Of a DNA stretch of 64,000 nt, positions 17,086 to 25,920 are shown piece after piece. A program made the position numbers and the translations under genes. Under the pieces are notes generated by a model. The model searched no databases, was not told the DNA's origin, and saw only the letters and a program-made list of their open reading frames with translations. Source of the stretch: an uncultured Oribacterium sp. (GTDB taxonomy: Bacteria > Bacillota > Clostridia > Lachnospirales > Lachnospiraceae); the NCBI GenBank assembly GCA_937927445.1, contig CALAOB010000098.1:12601-76600 (forward strand), given 5' to 3'. How positions within the stretch are numbered: position 1 is the stretch's first letter; each line of letters opens with the position of its first letter.

Positions 17086-18225
17086 TTACAGGAAGGAAAT
17101 CAGATCCCGGTAAAGCGCCTGGATCGAGGCCGTCATCTTCTTAAAGGCACCGTAGCGGTAAAAGCACATCACGAGCATCCCGACCGGGACCGCGAAAATC
17201 AGCCCGACGAAGCCGTAGAAGCGGTAACCGAGATACATGAACAGAATCGTCAGGAACGGCGAGAGTCCCATCGTATCCCCCATGATCTTCGGCTGCATGA
17301 ACTGACGCACGATCTGGGTCGCGACATAGATCACGACAAGCCACAGCGCCTGCATCAGATTCCCGCTGAAGAGATCGATCACGATCCATGGCCACATGAT
17401 GAAGCCGACACCGAGCATCGGCAGGAAATCGAGGAATGCGGTCAATGCTGCGAGCGGGATCGCATAGCGCACACGCAGCAGCAGGAAGCCGATCGCCAGC
17501 ACGAGGAAAACAACAAACATGATTTTAAACTGCGCCAGCAGCCAGCCCTGGATGATCTTCCGTATGTCCGCCTTCAGCAGCTCATAGTAGCGGAACAGTT
17601 CCTTCGGAATCCACGCCTTCACACGCTCGACATAGCGTTCGCCATCCTTACAGAAGCAGTACGCTGAAAAGATCGTCACGACCGAATACACGAGGACATT
17701 CGGGATCGAGCGAACCGCACCGATGGAGACATTGGCGATCGGGGCAGAGATATTCGTCACGAAGCCGAGCAGGGATTCCTCGATGCTGCTGTTCAGGCGG
17801 TTGAGATCCAGCATAACGGTACCGCCATCCGCGCCCGTACCCGGCAGATTCAGCGACAGGTGCTGCAGCAGATTCTGGTGCGTAAGCAGGAACTCCCGGA
17901 GAAGCTGCGCGAAGTCCCGCACCATATCCGGCAGATCTTCGGCAAAGCCGACGCAGAAGCGGACGGCGAAGCTGATGACGAGATACAGGATCGCGCCGAT
18001 CAGTACGAGCATAAAGAGGATGATGACGACCGACGCATGCTGCCGTTCCATCAGCTTCGTTTTTGTATTCAGAAAACGGATCAGCGGATTGGCGATCCAT
18101 GCGATGACGGCGCCGATGATAAACGGGATAAAAAAGATGAGCAGTTTCGGAACGAAGATGACGACCGCTGCAATCATCAGGATCGGCACCAGGATATTTA
18201 AGATCAGCTGCGTATAGCGCTTCAT
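17086..18225 (-). CDS. AI-2E family (PerM/YtvI-like) transporter
   Basis: 379 aa with about eight TM helices: two at the N-terminus (LILNILVPILMIAAVVIFV and following), an amphipathic soluble-looking middle (about 95-150), and helices to the C-terminus. The family signature region around PKIMGDTMGLSPFLTILFMYLG is present. Family members include the AI-2 exporter TqsA and Na+/H+ or unknown exporters, so the substrate is not predictable. The ATG overlaps the stop of the preceding Wzy-like gene as ATGA (18222-18225), with AAGGAG upstream. It is the last gene of the cdaA operon. Confidence 0.85.
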   Translation of the reverse strand: MKRYTQLILNILVPILMIAAVVIFVPKLLIFFIPFIIGAVIAWIANPLIRFLNTKTKLMERQHASVVIILFMLVLIGAILYLVISFAVRFCVGFAEDLPDMVRDFAQLLREFLLTHQNLLQHLSLNLPGTGADGGTVMLDLNRLNSSIEESLLGFVTNISAPIANVSIGAVRSIPNVLVYSVVTIFSAYCFCKDGERYVERVKAWIPKELFRYYELLKADIRKIIQGWLLAQFKIMFVVFLVLAIGFLLLRVRYAIPLAALTAFLDFLPMLGVGFIMWPWIVIDLFSGNLMQALWLVVIYVATQIVRQFMQPKIMGDTMGLSPFLTILFMYLGYRFYGFVGLIFAVPVGMLVMCFYRYGAFKKMTASIQALYRDLISFL

Positions 18226-19682
18226 TCACTTCTCCTTTTTCGTGTAGAACATGCATAAGCGAGGTACAGTACGAAACTGATCCCCAGATAAAACCAGGTG
18301 GCCGGGTTACTGAACCAGGTGGTAAAAAACGAAACCAGATAATAAAAGGCGAGCTGTGCATACAGCAGCGCCGAGAACGGATTCTGATCCTTCCGATGGG
18401 CACGTGACACCGCGCCGGAAACGAGGCCAAGCACGACGGCGAACAGGACGATGCCCGCCAGTCCGAAGTCATACCATGCATCATACAGCATCGTGACGGT
18501 TGTCAGCTCCTCCTTCGTCACGAAGAGCGGAAAGCCCTGTGCCAGCGCGGGTACGAAGAACTTGAGCCCGCTCAGCGTCACAAAAGGATAGAGCATACGG
18601 AGTCCATAGGCGTGTGTCGTCAGCTCACGGGTCATGACATTGAAATTATCATAGTTGTTTGCGATGTACATGTACGGCTGGGTGATGAAGATCGGGGTCG
18701 ACGGATCCTTCATCTCGAAGATGCCGTTCAGGTACTCGACGGAATGGGCCCGCTCGATCGTGATGAACACATACGCCGCGATCATCAGCGCGAGGAGCAG
18801 CAGAAGCTGCCAGGGCTTATACCGACGTCCCGAAAGGAGTGCCACGAAGACAGCCAGAATCACTGAAATCATAAACTGGAAACGGGACACCATCAGGAGC
18901 GTCAGGAGGATCGGAAGCAGCAGCCCGAGGAGCGCCAGCACATCCGGACCAAGTCCCTGTTTACGCCGTGCACTGAGATACAGCATCGCGACCGACGGGG
19001 TAAGCACCGCCAGCGTCGTGAAGTAGTGGACGCCCTTCACATGGAAGTAGCTGTAGGCATGCGGCGTATCGACCGTAAAAAGCGGTACGAAGCCGAGCCG
19101 CCGGGCCTCGAAGAGAAACGCCGCCCAGGAAATACCGAGCAGGCCGACGAGCGCATAGCGGAAGTAGCGGAGATCCGGTCCCGTCTTCTCTCCCATCGCC
19201 GGGTGTCCGTGACCGCATTCCCCATCCATCATCTCAGCGAGTTCCTCTTCTTCTGTCTCCGGGCGTCCAGGAAACACACCGGCATCACGCACACCGTCGG
19301 AAGCCGAATCTACAGCTGTCGAAACCTTACTGCCGGATACACGACGATCTGCTCCTGCGGTCCCGACCTGCTCCGCGAACTGTGCCGAGAGATCAAAGAT
19401 CAGATAAAAGAGGTAGAACGAGAGCCAGGTTTCTGTCGTCCAGACGGTGCTCAGCCGGCTCAGCTGAAAACGGGCGACCCCTTCCCCGCCGAGAAGACCG
19501 AGGGCGAGCAGTCCCCGGAGATTCAGCGTGGACCGTGTCCTCCGGTATTCCGTAAGATATAAAAAAGCAGCAGCGAAGATCAGGCAAAGGCCGGAAGGGG
19601 CGGAAAGACCCGCCTCTCCCAGCACGAAGCTCATGACATACGCTGCTGTATAGATACCAAGTTTAAACCATTCTGTTTTCAT
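18222..19682 (-). CDS. Wzy-like oligosaccharide repeat unit polymerase
   Basis: 486 aa, about 12 hydrophobic segments with a large hydrophilic loop near 120-170. It fits the O-antigen polymerase-like family in topology and in the C-terminal region (NNYDNFNVMTRELTTHAYGLRMLYP), where such proteins carry their extracellular loop. These enzymes join lipid-linked oligosaccharide units outside the membrane. No other polysaccharide gene is nearby; instead it follows cdaR (20-nt gap) and precedes the AI-2E transporter (ATGA overlap). The start codon has only a distant GGAG, so translation may be coupled to cdaR. The polymerase assignment is by resemblance and is moderately sure. Confidence 0.62.
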   Translation of the reverse strand: MKTEWFKLGIYTAAYVMSFVLGEAGLSAPSGLCLIFAAAFLYLTEYRRTRSTLNLRGLLALGLLGGEGVARFQLSRLSTVWTTETWLSFYLFYLIFDLSAQFAEQVGTAGADRRVSGSKVSTAVDSASDGVRDAGVFPGRPETEEEELAEMMDGECGHGHPAMGEKTGPDLRYFRYALVGLLGISWAAFLFEARRLGFVPLFTVDTPHAYSYFHVKGVHYFTTLAVLTPSVAMLYLSARRKQGLGPDVLALLGLLLPILLTLLMVSRFQFMISVILAVFVALLSGRRYKPWQLLLLLALMIAAYVFITIERAHSVEYLNGIFEMKDPSTPIFITQPYMYIANNYDNFNVMTRELTTHAYGLRMLYPFVTLSGLKFFVPALAQGFPLFVTKEELTTVTMLYDAWYDFGLAGIVLFAVVLGLVSGAVSRAHRKDQNPFSALLYAQLAFYYLVSFFTTWFSNPATWFYLGISFVLYLAYACSTRKRRSE

Positions 19683-19702
19683 GAAATATATGTATTCTCC
19701 GA

Positions 19703-20878
19703 TCAGTGTCCGGACTGGCTGAGCAGTGTTTCCTCATGTGTACTGCCCGACTCATGCGCAGTGGCCGTGCCCTCCGGTGCGGTGTCTCCGTCCTGGGCAC
19801 TGCTCTCCGGCAGCTTCGCTTCTACCGCCGTACTCTCACTGGTATGCGCGCTCTGTGATCCGGAGACGAGTGCCGTCGTGGCCGATGTTTCATCGCTTTC
19901 GGTTGATGTCTCCTCCGTCTCCGGGATCTTTTCGATGCGGACCGTAACATTGACCTCCGCGTCCTGATCCTCCGCCAGCATAACACCGGCCGGGAGATGG
20001 TCTGCCAGATTATAGGTTATGGTCTTCGTTCCACTGGCACCGCTGATATCGATCTTCGGAAGTTCAAACACCGTCATACCGTCGATGATGTAGGTCGATG
20101 CCGCCAGCTTCACCGTCGCCGGTGATACCGCGGTCGACTCATACTGATACCCTGCAGCCGGTGTACCGCTGACACTGGACAGAAGGTTGATGGACTTCTC
20201 CTTATACAGGGTCACGGCATAGTGGATCGAGCTTGTCGACGCACTGACATTCTTGAGGTCATAGAGCTGATTTCCGTTTGCGTCGTAGTATACGAGCTCG
20301 GCAACCCCATCCTCGTTCTGTGCGATGCCCTCCACATTGACATCGATCCCGACACTGGACACACGGCCGATTTCGGATTCCGGACCACTCAGATAGACAT
20401 ATTCCGGACTGACGATCACATTCGCGACCTTGTAGCCACTCTTCGGCGTACCATGCACGGTATTTTTAATTTCAAATTTCTTTTCCTGAATGTCCTCGAT
20501 GATGACCCGGGTGACCGTTGGACGCACCGTCACATCTCCGATCAGCTCGTCCTTATCATTCAGTACATCCACGTAGATCGGAACGGCACCGGTGATGCTG
20601 TAATCCTTCAGATCCACGTAGGCATGAAAATCCGATGCGCTGATGAGGGAGCGGCTGTTCGTGCGGACACTGTAGCTGATGGTCACACTCGTACGGTCGA
20701 TTTCCCAGGACTTATTCTGCGCCGCAAAGGCCGACTGATTTTCGACCTCGAGCGGTACCGTCTTCGTATCCGTCACCTCCGGATGTGAGACATTGACCAC
20801 CAGCAGCCAGAGAAGCAGCGCGATCAGGAGGCTCAGCACCTTCAGTGGCAGATTTTCCGTAAAGAAATGTTTCATCAT
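19703..20878 (-). CDS. cdaR: YbbR-domain protein CdaR
   Basis: 391 aa. One N-terminal TM helix (about 12-30, KVLSLLIALLLWLLVVNV), then three to four YbbR beta domains (about 35-310; DVTVRPTVTRVIIE, VSPEYVYLSGPESEI, SPATVKLAAS are repeat landmarks), and a Ser/Thr/Glu-rich tail of about 75 residues. CdaR binds the diadenylate cyclase CdaA and tunes it in Bacillus and Listeria. Its start overlaps the cdaA stop as ATGA (20875-20878), so the two are translationally coupled. The glmM gene that usually follows is absent here. Confidence 0.9.
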   Translation of the reverse strand: MMKHFFTENLPLKVLSLLIALLLWLLVVNVSHPEVTDTKTVPLEVENQSAFAAQNKSWEIDRTSVTISYSVRTNSRSLISASDFHAYVDLKDYSITGAVPIYVDVLNDKDELIGDVTVRPTVTRVIIEDIQEKKFEIKNTVHGTPKSGYKVANVIVSPEYVYLSGPESEIGRVSSVGIDVNVEGIAQNEDGVAELVYYDANGNQLYDLKNVSASTSSIHYAVTLYKEKSINLLSSVSGTPAAGYQYESTAVSPATVKLAASTYIIDGMTVFELPKIDISGASGTKTITYNLADHLPAGVMLAEDQDAEVNVTVRIEKIPETEETSTESDETSATTALVSGSQSAHTSESTAVEAKLPESSAQDGDTAPEGTATAHESGSTHEETLLSQSGH

Positions 20879-21729
20879 GCTTTACCTTCCTTTCGTGTAT
20901 TACGGAAGATACGGAAGCGTGTATTCTTATCCATCTCCTTCTGCTCTCTCGTCGGAAGCATCGAGCGCAGGGCTTCGGCGTCCTGTGCACGACAGAGCTT
21001 ACCGTTTGCAGCGACCGACACACGACCGGTCTCCTCCGAGACCACGATCGTAACGGCATCACTCGTCTCGGACATGCCAAGCGCCGCACGATGTCGTGTA
21101 CCGAAGTCCTTCGAGATATCGGTATCGGACAGCGGCAGATAGCAGGTCGCGGCGGTAACCTTGTCGCCGACGATCGTGACCGCACCATCATGCAGCGGTG
21201 TGTTCTTCTCAAAGATATTGATCAGCAGTGCCGCCGACACGATGCCGTTGATGCGGATACCGGTCTCTTCGATTTCCTTCAGTGGCTGATTCTGCTGGAT
21301 CACGATGAGTGCTCCTGTCTTCTTCTTCGCCATCTCAAAGGTCGCGCGGATGATTTCATTGATCGTCGTCACACTGGCGTCGTCGATCCCGTCATCCGGA
21401 ATCAGATTCGAGATGAAGTTCCGGCTGCCGAGCTGCTCCAGTGCTTTCCGGAGCTCCGGCTGGAAGATGACGACGGTCGCGATGATGGCGGCGGTCGAGA
21501 TACGTTCGATCAGCCACATGATCGTCGTGAGGTGCAGGATGGCGGCCACGGTGATAAAGGCGGCGATGACCAGCAGTCCCTTGAGCAGCTCCCAGGCCCT
21601 CGTATTCTTGATCCAGAGAAGGAACTCATATACGAGTACCGCGAGGATTATGATCTCGAGGATGTTGGTATAGCCGATCGGTGGCAGGAGGCTCACCCAG
21701 CTTTTCATTTTTTCAATCATTCCTGTCAT
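20875..21729 (-). CDS. cdaA: Diadenylate cyclase CdaA
   Basis: 284 aa. Three N-terminal TM helices (about 22-90) followed by a DAC domain with both catalytic motifs, DGA (181-183) and GTRHRA (210-215). It makes c-di-AMP from two ATP at the membrane. The ATG at 21729 has GAGG 10 nt upstream; Met4 has none. It stands 5 nt after the polytopic gene 21735-22640 and overlaps cdaR. The second messenger controls K+ and osmolyte transport and wall homeostasis in Firmicutes, so the unknown membrane genes in this operon are candidate parts of that circuit. Confidence 0.96.
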   Translation of the reverse strand: MTGMIEKMKSWVSLLPPIGYTNILEIIILAVLVYEFLLWIKNTRAWELLKGLLVIAAFITVAAILHLTTIMWLIERISTAAIIATVVIFQPELRKALEQLGSRNFISNLIPDDGIDDASVTTINEIIRATFEMAKKKTGALIVIQQNQPLKEIEETGIRINGIVSAALLINIFEKNTPLHDGAVTIVGDKVTAATCYLPLSDTDISKDFGTRHRAALGMSETSDAVTIVVSEETGRVSVAANGKLCRAQDAEALRSMLPTREQKEMDKNTRFRIFRNTRKEGKA

Positions 21730-21734
21730 TCGAA

Positions 21735-22640
21735 TTATGCCTCATTTCCTGATTTCAGCTTCGGAATCGCCTTTACAAAATAGAAATAGTCATCATCCTC
21801 GAAGCGTAAGCGCTCCGTTCCCTTATAGTCCGCGCCATGAAAGGCCAGTGCATACAGGAAGGAAAGGATGCCGGAAAGAATCACGCCGATCAGTGCCGTA
21901 CCGAAGGAAAAGGCGGCGCCGAGGCGTGCGGATCCGATGGCGGAAACCACCAGGATCGAGAGGAGCCCGACGATGACCGCCACTCCCCAGTTATACGAAA
22001 ACACCATCTGATGGAGGATAAACACCAGTACGATGCAGATGGCGAAGGCCATGATGGACACGATCATCGTGCGGTTCTGGAAGTAGCCCTGGAAAATAGC
22101 GGCATACTGGCTCGCCATCTCCATCGGATCCTTCGTCGACACACTGAGCTGCGATGCGTTCTCCGAGATATACTCGATGAAATAATACATCATCACACCG
22201 ATGGAGACCGGCACGATGGACATCAGTCCGAGGCTGAGTCCCGCGATGACCGGAAGTACATAGGGTACATGCAGATAAAAGAACAGTGGCACCAGGACGA
22301 TCAGAATCGCATTTCCTGCACGGAAGGCAGACTGTGCGAGCGCCATCAGCAGGAGGATGAAGGCCGCCATGAGGGCCAGCTCCATCGATGTGCCATAGGC
22401 ATTGCCCAGCACGAAGACCGCCGACATAACCGTGACGGCTGTCCACGGAAGGAACGAGCACAGCGCCGCAGCGGCGATCGCGATCAGCAGACTGCCGAAC
22501 ATGGTGTCGGAGCCTATGCGAAGCCGGATCATGAAAAAGCACACGAACGCGGTCAGCGCCTTCAGTACAGGTGTGAGCCAGTATTCATTTTTGATGTAAA
22601 ACTTCTGTAATTCATCCTTCATATCGACCAGCTGTGTCAT
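21735..22640 (-). CDS. Polytopic membrane protein of unknown function
   Basis: 301 aa. Roughly eight hydrophobic segments: several between 25 and 150, a hydrophilic loop with SENASQLSVSTKDPMEMASQ (about 157-177), more helices to 270, and a cytoplasmic C-terminus (RFEDDDYFYFVKAIPKLKS). I do not recognise a family with confidence; the FUSC-like and sporulation stage II families have similar profiles, but no motif settles it. Start overlaps the stop of the preceding gene as ATGA (22637-22640) and the stop is 5 nt before cdaA, so it is made in step with the cyclase. It could be a CdaA regulator or a transport component; that is inference from position. Confidence 0.7.
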   Translation of the reverse strand: MTQLVDMKDELQKFYIKNEYWLTPVLKALTAFVCFFMIRLRIGSDTMFGSLLIAIAAAALCSFLPWTAVTVMSAVFVLGNAYGTSMELALMAAFILLLMALAQSAFRAGNAILIVLVPLFFYLHVPYVLPVIAGLSLGLMSIVPVSIGVMMYYFIEYISENASQLSVSTKDPMEMASQYAAIFQGYFQNRTMIVSIMAFAICIVLVFILHQMVFSYNWGVAVIVGLLSILVVSAIGSARLGAAFSFGTALIGVILSGILSFLYALAFHGADYKGTERLRFEDDDYFYFVKAIPKLKSGNEA

Positions 22641-23458
22641 CGTTTCTCTTCCTCGTGATGTTTTCTGAAATCCATGAGCTGTATGCCATCCGCAGATGCT
22701 CTGCCCGTGTCACTGTGCGTCTTCGACTCGACCGGATTGTCCAGCCAGCCACCCTCGTCGCCGGTGGTTACAGTATCGTCTCCCTCGTCGAGCCAGCCGC
22801 CCTCCGGTTCGACTGGATCATCCAGCCAGCCATTCTCTGGTTCGATCGGATCATCCAGCCACTCCTCTTCTTCCCGGACCGCAGGCTGCGCCGCATTCTT
22901 TCGCAGCGTATGCTGCGCTGCTGCCTGTTTCGGGGCAGCCGTCGCGTTCCTCCTTCTGTCCAGCTGCGGCTGCTTCGCCTGTCGCTCAGGCACATCCTCC
23001 ATGATGCGGATCTTCCCGCCCTTCTCCTTATAGAACTCGGAGCCGGCGCTCTCTATATCGAGCTTCGTATCCGGTGCCTCCTCGAGCTGCAGCAGCTTAT
23101 CTAGCTTCGCCATATAGTAGAGGCTCTTCCGATGAAGATCATCATAGGCCCGTGCATAGCGTACGTAGGAAAACGCCATCATTCCCACGAAGCCGAGCAC
23201 ATAAATGAAAAGAAGAACCCGGACCGCAGCCACGATAAACGGGATGTTCAGATGCATCAGAAGCTCCTCGAGATTGATCAGCATCAGCAACATGGACACC
23301 AGAATAAAGCACAGTGTGTAGTGCACGAGTGCCATGAACATCCTCCGGGAGAGATAGTCTCCCTTGAAATATCTGCTTACATCCCGTATCGCCTTTCCCT
23401 CTTTACGGTCATAAATCGAAAGCTGGGTCATCAGGCGGATCTTCTCAACATTCAGCAT
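22637..23458 (-). CDS. Two-TM protein with WLDDP repeat tail, unknown function
   Basis: 273 aa. A short basic N-terminus, two TM helices (about 41-64 and 72-100), a charged helix (about 105-130), a basic Gln/Ala/Arg segment, then an acidic tail with four imperfect repeats of the type WLDDPxEPExG (about 199-260; WLDDPIEPENG, WLDDPVEPEGG, WLDEGDD, WLDNPVES). Both termini should be cytoplasmic. Such tandem short acidic motifs with an invariant Trp are typical of docking sites. Three nucleotides separate it from the TPR gene and it overlaps the polytopic gene by 4 nt. I recognise no known family. Confidence 0.7.
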   Translation of the reverse strand: MLNVEKIRLMTQLSIYDRKEGKAIRDVSRYFKGDYLSRRMFMALVHYTLCFILVSMLLMLINLEELLMHLNIPFIVAAVRVLLFIYVLGFVGMMAFSYVRYARAYDDLHRKSLYYMAKLDKLLQLEEAPDTKLDIESAGSEFYKEKGGKIRIMEDVPERQAKQPQLDRRRNATAAPKQAAAQHTLRKNAAQPAVREEEEWLDDPIEPENGWLDDPVEPEGGWLDEGDDTVTTGDEGGWLDNPVESKTHSDTGRASADGIQLMDFRKHHEEEKR

Positions 23459-23461
23459 GGA

Positions 23462-24763
23462 TCAGTACCCTCTTGCCTGTCTCGCGCGCTCGGCATAATT
23501 TGAATCCGGGTGTGCGCCGATGATTTTATCAAACAGTGTGTTGGCCTCGTCGGTTCTTCCCATATTCTGGTAGAGACGTCCGAGGAGATACATATTTTCC
23601 GGTTCCTCGCGGATCGCCAGGCTCAGATTATACAGCTCGGCTGCCTGATCCTTGTTTCCGCTGTTCCAGGCACTGGTCGCCTGGTCGGCGAGCTCCTGAT
23701 AGATCGAGCCCTCCATCTGTACCTTGATGCTCTGCAACTGCTGCAGCATGGTCGCATCACTGATCTGACTCTGATCGAGGCCCGTATAGAGCTTCGCAGC
23801 CTGAAGGGTATCACCATTCGCCAGTGCTGTCCGAATCTCGTTCAGTGCCTGGTACTGCCCCATGAAGGAGGCATTGGCATTCTCAAACTGCGAGACCTGA
23901 TCCGCCGCCTCAGCGTACTGCGATTCCAGCGTATCGTAGGAATCCTTCAGCTCCGCGTAGGCACGGTTCGAGGCATCAAGCTTCTCGGTATAGGAGATCA
24001 GCTCGCGGTTGTTCTCGGCATTGAGCGCCTTCGTCTTCGCCGGCATGATCAGGAGATAGAACGCGAAGAGCGCCAGGATCACACCGACGAAGATGTAGCC
24101 GACGACCATCCACGGGGACACCTGCTTCACCTCCTGCGGGATCAGCACATCATCGTCCGTCATCTTCCGGTGGGAAAATGCATTCTTCAGGCGGCTCTGC
24201 TCGACCTCCTTCCGGCCGGTGTTATGCTTGACCTCATCCATCAGCACGAGCGCCTTCGGATTGTTGCGGTCGATCTTCAGCACGAGGTAGAGGCTGCGCC
24301 CCGCCTTCACCCAGTCCTCTCTCTTCATATATAGAAGGGCAAGCAGGATATGCGCCTTGATATAGTTCGGGCTGTCCTGGATGACCTGGTTGAGCTGCAT
24401 GATGGCGAGGTCCTCGTTGTTGTTCTGCGCGTAGTCCAGTGCCTGATTATAGCGCTTGACATTGTCCGAACAGATACGGAGGATCGCCGGCTTCCGCTGG
24501 ATCTCATCGAGGTAATGATCCGCGATGTTATCCTGTGGCAGCAGGTTCATACTGATGACCCACTGCACGAGCGCATCCGCGGTCTCGCCGCACTCGAAAA
24601 AGATAAGGCCCAGGAGATTGCGCGCATCCTTCTGATACTTATCGAAGGTCAGTGACTTCTTCAGCAGCTCGGCGGCTCCGCTCAGATCGCGGAGCCGTGC
24701 CCGCTCCAGTCCCAGATTGTAGTAGCAGTTTGCGATCTGCTCCAGCATTACGTCATACTTCAT
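23462..24763 (-). CDS. TPR membrane protein with extracellular coiled coil
   Basis: 433 aa. N-terminal TPR units (about 9-180; NLGLERARLRDLSGAAELLKKSL and AIMQLNQVIQDSPNYIKAHILLALLY), one TM helix (about 217-240), a coiled coil outside (about 250-310) and C-terminal TPR units (about 345-430; NLSLAIREEPENMYLLGRLYQNMG). The fold suggests a scaffold with protein-binding faces on both sides of the membrane. Its ATG overlaps the stop of the 53-residue gene as ATGA. Position in the cdaA operon suggests a partner for the cyclase or the wall machinery; function is not established. Confidence 0.78.
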   Translation of the reverse strand: MKYDVMLEQIANCYYNLGLERARLRDLSGAAELLKKSLTFDKYQKDARNLLGLIFFECGETADALVQWVISMNLLPQDNIADHYLDEIQRKPAILRICSDNVKRYNQALDYAQNNNEDLAIMQLNQVIQDSPNYIKAHILLALLYMKREDWVKAGRSLYLVLKIDRNNPKALVLMDEVKHNTGRKEVEQSRLKNAFSHRKMTDDDVLIPQEVKQVSPWMVVGYIFVGVILALFAFYLLIMPAKTKALNAENNRELISYTEKLDASNRAYAELKDSYDTLESQYAEAADQVSQFENANASFMGQYQALNEIRTALANGDTLQAAKLYTGLDQSQISDATMLQQLQSIKVQMEGSIYQELADQATSAWNSGNKDQAAELYNLSLAIREEPENMYLLGRLYQNMGRTDEANTLFDKIIGAHPDSNYAERARQARGY

Positions 24764-24921
24764 TTAGCACTCTCATCCTTTTTATGCTTGATGGCCTCCT
24801 CGATGAGACTGGTCATGATGTCGTTCATATCCGTGAGGTCTACCTTCGCGATGGCATCCTCGATCTGATCGACATCGAGACTCGGCTTAAAACGTTTGAT
24901 TTCTTCTTCGTAACTGATCAT
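24760..24921 (-). CDS. Small acidic protein (53 aa), first gene of cdaA operon
   Basis: ATG at 24921, stop TGA at 24760-24762 which overlaps the ATG of the TPR gene. The product begins MISYEEEIKRFKPSLDVDQI and ends KHKKDESAK; it is predicted helical, amphipathic and soluble, with no TM segment. The upstream site (AGAAAGAAG) is weak. The reasons to call it real are the exact 4-nt stop/start overlap seen repeatedly in this operon, a sensible codon pattern and no other explanation for the space. I know no homologue. Confidence 0.65.
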   Translation of the reverse strand: MISYEEEIKRFKPSLDVDQIEDAIAKVDLTDMNDIMTSLIEEAIKHKKDESAK

Positions 24922-25338
24922 ATACTTCTTTCTACGGTTGTTCGGGGACCTGCAGCGCAGCGCGTACGCACCCTTGATTCTCGGATGGCTGAACTGCGGG
25001 CCTGAACTACACTCTCGATCTGATGGCGTGTCCGCCCCGGGATTTCCGGATGGCCGACAGTGGTCAGACGGTGCCCCGGCTTTCGTTTCCTTCTGTTTCA
25101 GTGATCTGAAATCCGTTCATCGCTTGACACAGTGGGACGCAGTCGATAGAATCGGCATTGTGCCTTTTATGGCGTCGGACAATGCAGACGACCAGCGCTG
25201 CGATCACGTCGCGGGAGAGATCGATTTCTTCCAGATGACATGCGAGTGCAATTTCAAATCATCTGTTTAGTCTATCACATTCCATATGGGCATTCAAGAA
25301 AACTAAATTACGAGATTATTAGGAAATTGAGGTCAAAA
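24922..25338. other. Divergent intergenic region
   Basis: 417 bp between the leftward cdaA operon and the rightward export gene. It holds the plus-strand promoter at 25124-25152. I see no convincing promoter for the leftward operon. A 33-codon plus-strand frame (ATG at 25170, rich in Cys and Asp) lacks a ribosome binding site and is not called. Confidence 0.5.
25124..25152 (+). promoter_or_regulatory. Sigma-A promoter of the small export protein
   Basis: TTGACA (25124-25129), 17-nt spacer, TAGAAT (25147-25152). It predicts a leader of about 180 nt before the ATG at 25339. Confidence 0.82.
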
Positions 25339-25839
25339 ATGGAAGCACTTGTAAGCTTTGTCACCACTCACCTGACGGGACTCCTCTCGAAGGACGCCAT
25401 CGTCTTCATCATTTCCTTGATGCCGATCCTGGAGCTCCGTGGCGGACTCCTCGCATCCTCGCTACTGGGCGTGCCGTATCTGCGTGCACTGGTCCTCTGC
25501 ATCGTCGGAAATCTCCTCCCGATCCCGCTGATCCTCCTCTTCATCGAGAAGATCGTGCTGGCCTGTGAGCATTTCGGACCGACGCAGGGCATCGCGCGAA
25601 AGCTCCGCGAGAAGGTCGAGAAGAACCAGGCATCGATTCAAAAGTATGATTTCTGGGGCCTTGTGCTCTTCGTCGGCATCCCGCTCCCGGGCACCGGCGC
25701 ATGGACCGGCTCCCTCGTCGCCGGCCTCCTGCACATGCCGCGGAAGAAATCCTTCCTCGCCATCATCGTCGGCGTACTGCTCGCCTCCGTCATCATGTCG
25801 ATCATCTCCTACGGCGTGCTCGACGCGCTCATCCACTGA
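25339..25839 (+). CDS. Small multidrug export family protein
   Basis: 166 aa, the only plus-strand protein gene in the window. ATG at 25339 follows GAGG with 6-nt spacing; upstream in-frame Met codons have none. Hydrophobic helices at about 17-35, 45-70, 105-130 and 140-163, with the family landmarks PILELRGGLLAS near 27 and GIPLPGTGAWTGSLVAGLL near 113-131. It resembles the COG2426 / small multidrug export family; despite the name, transport function and substrate are not well proven. It is divergent from the cdaA operon and convergent with tRNA-Leu, with repeat elements in between. Confidence 0.82.
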   Translation: MEALVSFVTTHLTGLLSKDAIVFIISLMPILELRGGLLASSLLGVPYLRALVLCIVGNLLPIPLILLFIEKIVLACEHFGPTQGIARKLREKVEKNQASIQKYDFWGLVLFVGIPLPGTGAWTGSLVAGLLHMPRKKSFLAIIVGVLLASVIMSIISYGVLDALIH

Positions 25840-25851
25840 CTTAAACTGTGG

Positions 25852-25890
25852 TGGCCCGGCAGTGGACTCCGTGACCGATCACGCATTTCG
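25852..25890 (+). repeat. Family 2 repeat fragment
   Basis: Matches, in inverted orientation, the 3' arm of the full family 2 hairpin: GTGACCGATCACGCATTTCG at 25871-25890 is the exact complement of 26680-26699, and the flanking bases (GGCCcGGCaGTGGACT) also agree. It lacks the rest of the hairpin. Confidence 0.75.
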
Positions 25891-25920
25891 ATAGCGATGG
25901 AAAATCAAACAATCCGGCAG

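Noticed and set aside
25070..25258. Minus-strand open frame of about 62 codons in the divergent region (reads FEIALACHLEEIDLSRD...).
   Set aside because: It begins after a stop codon with no ATG/GTG start having a ribosome binding site, and it overlaps the promoter and leader of the plus-strand gene.
25170..25271. 33-codon plus-strand frame (MASDNADDQRCDH...) in the leader of the export protein.
   Set aside because: No ribosome binding site precedes its ATG and no conservation can be judged from one sequence.
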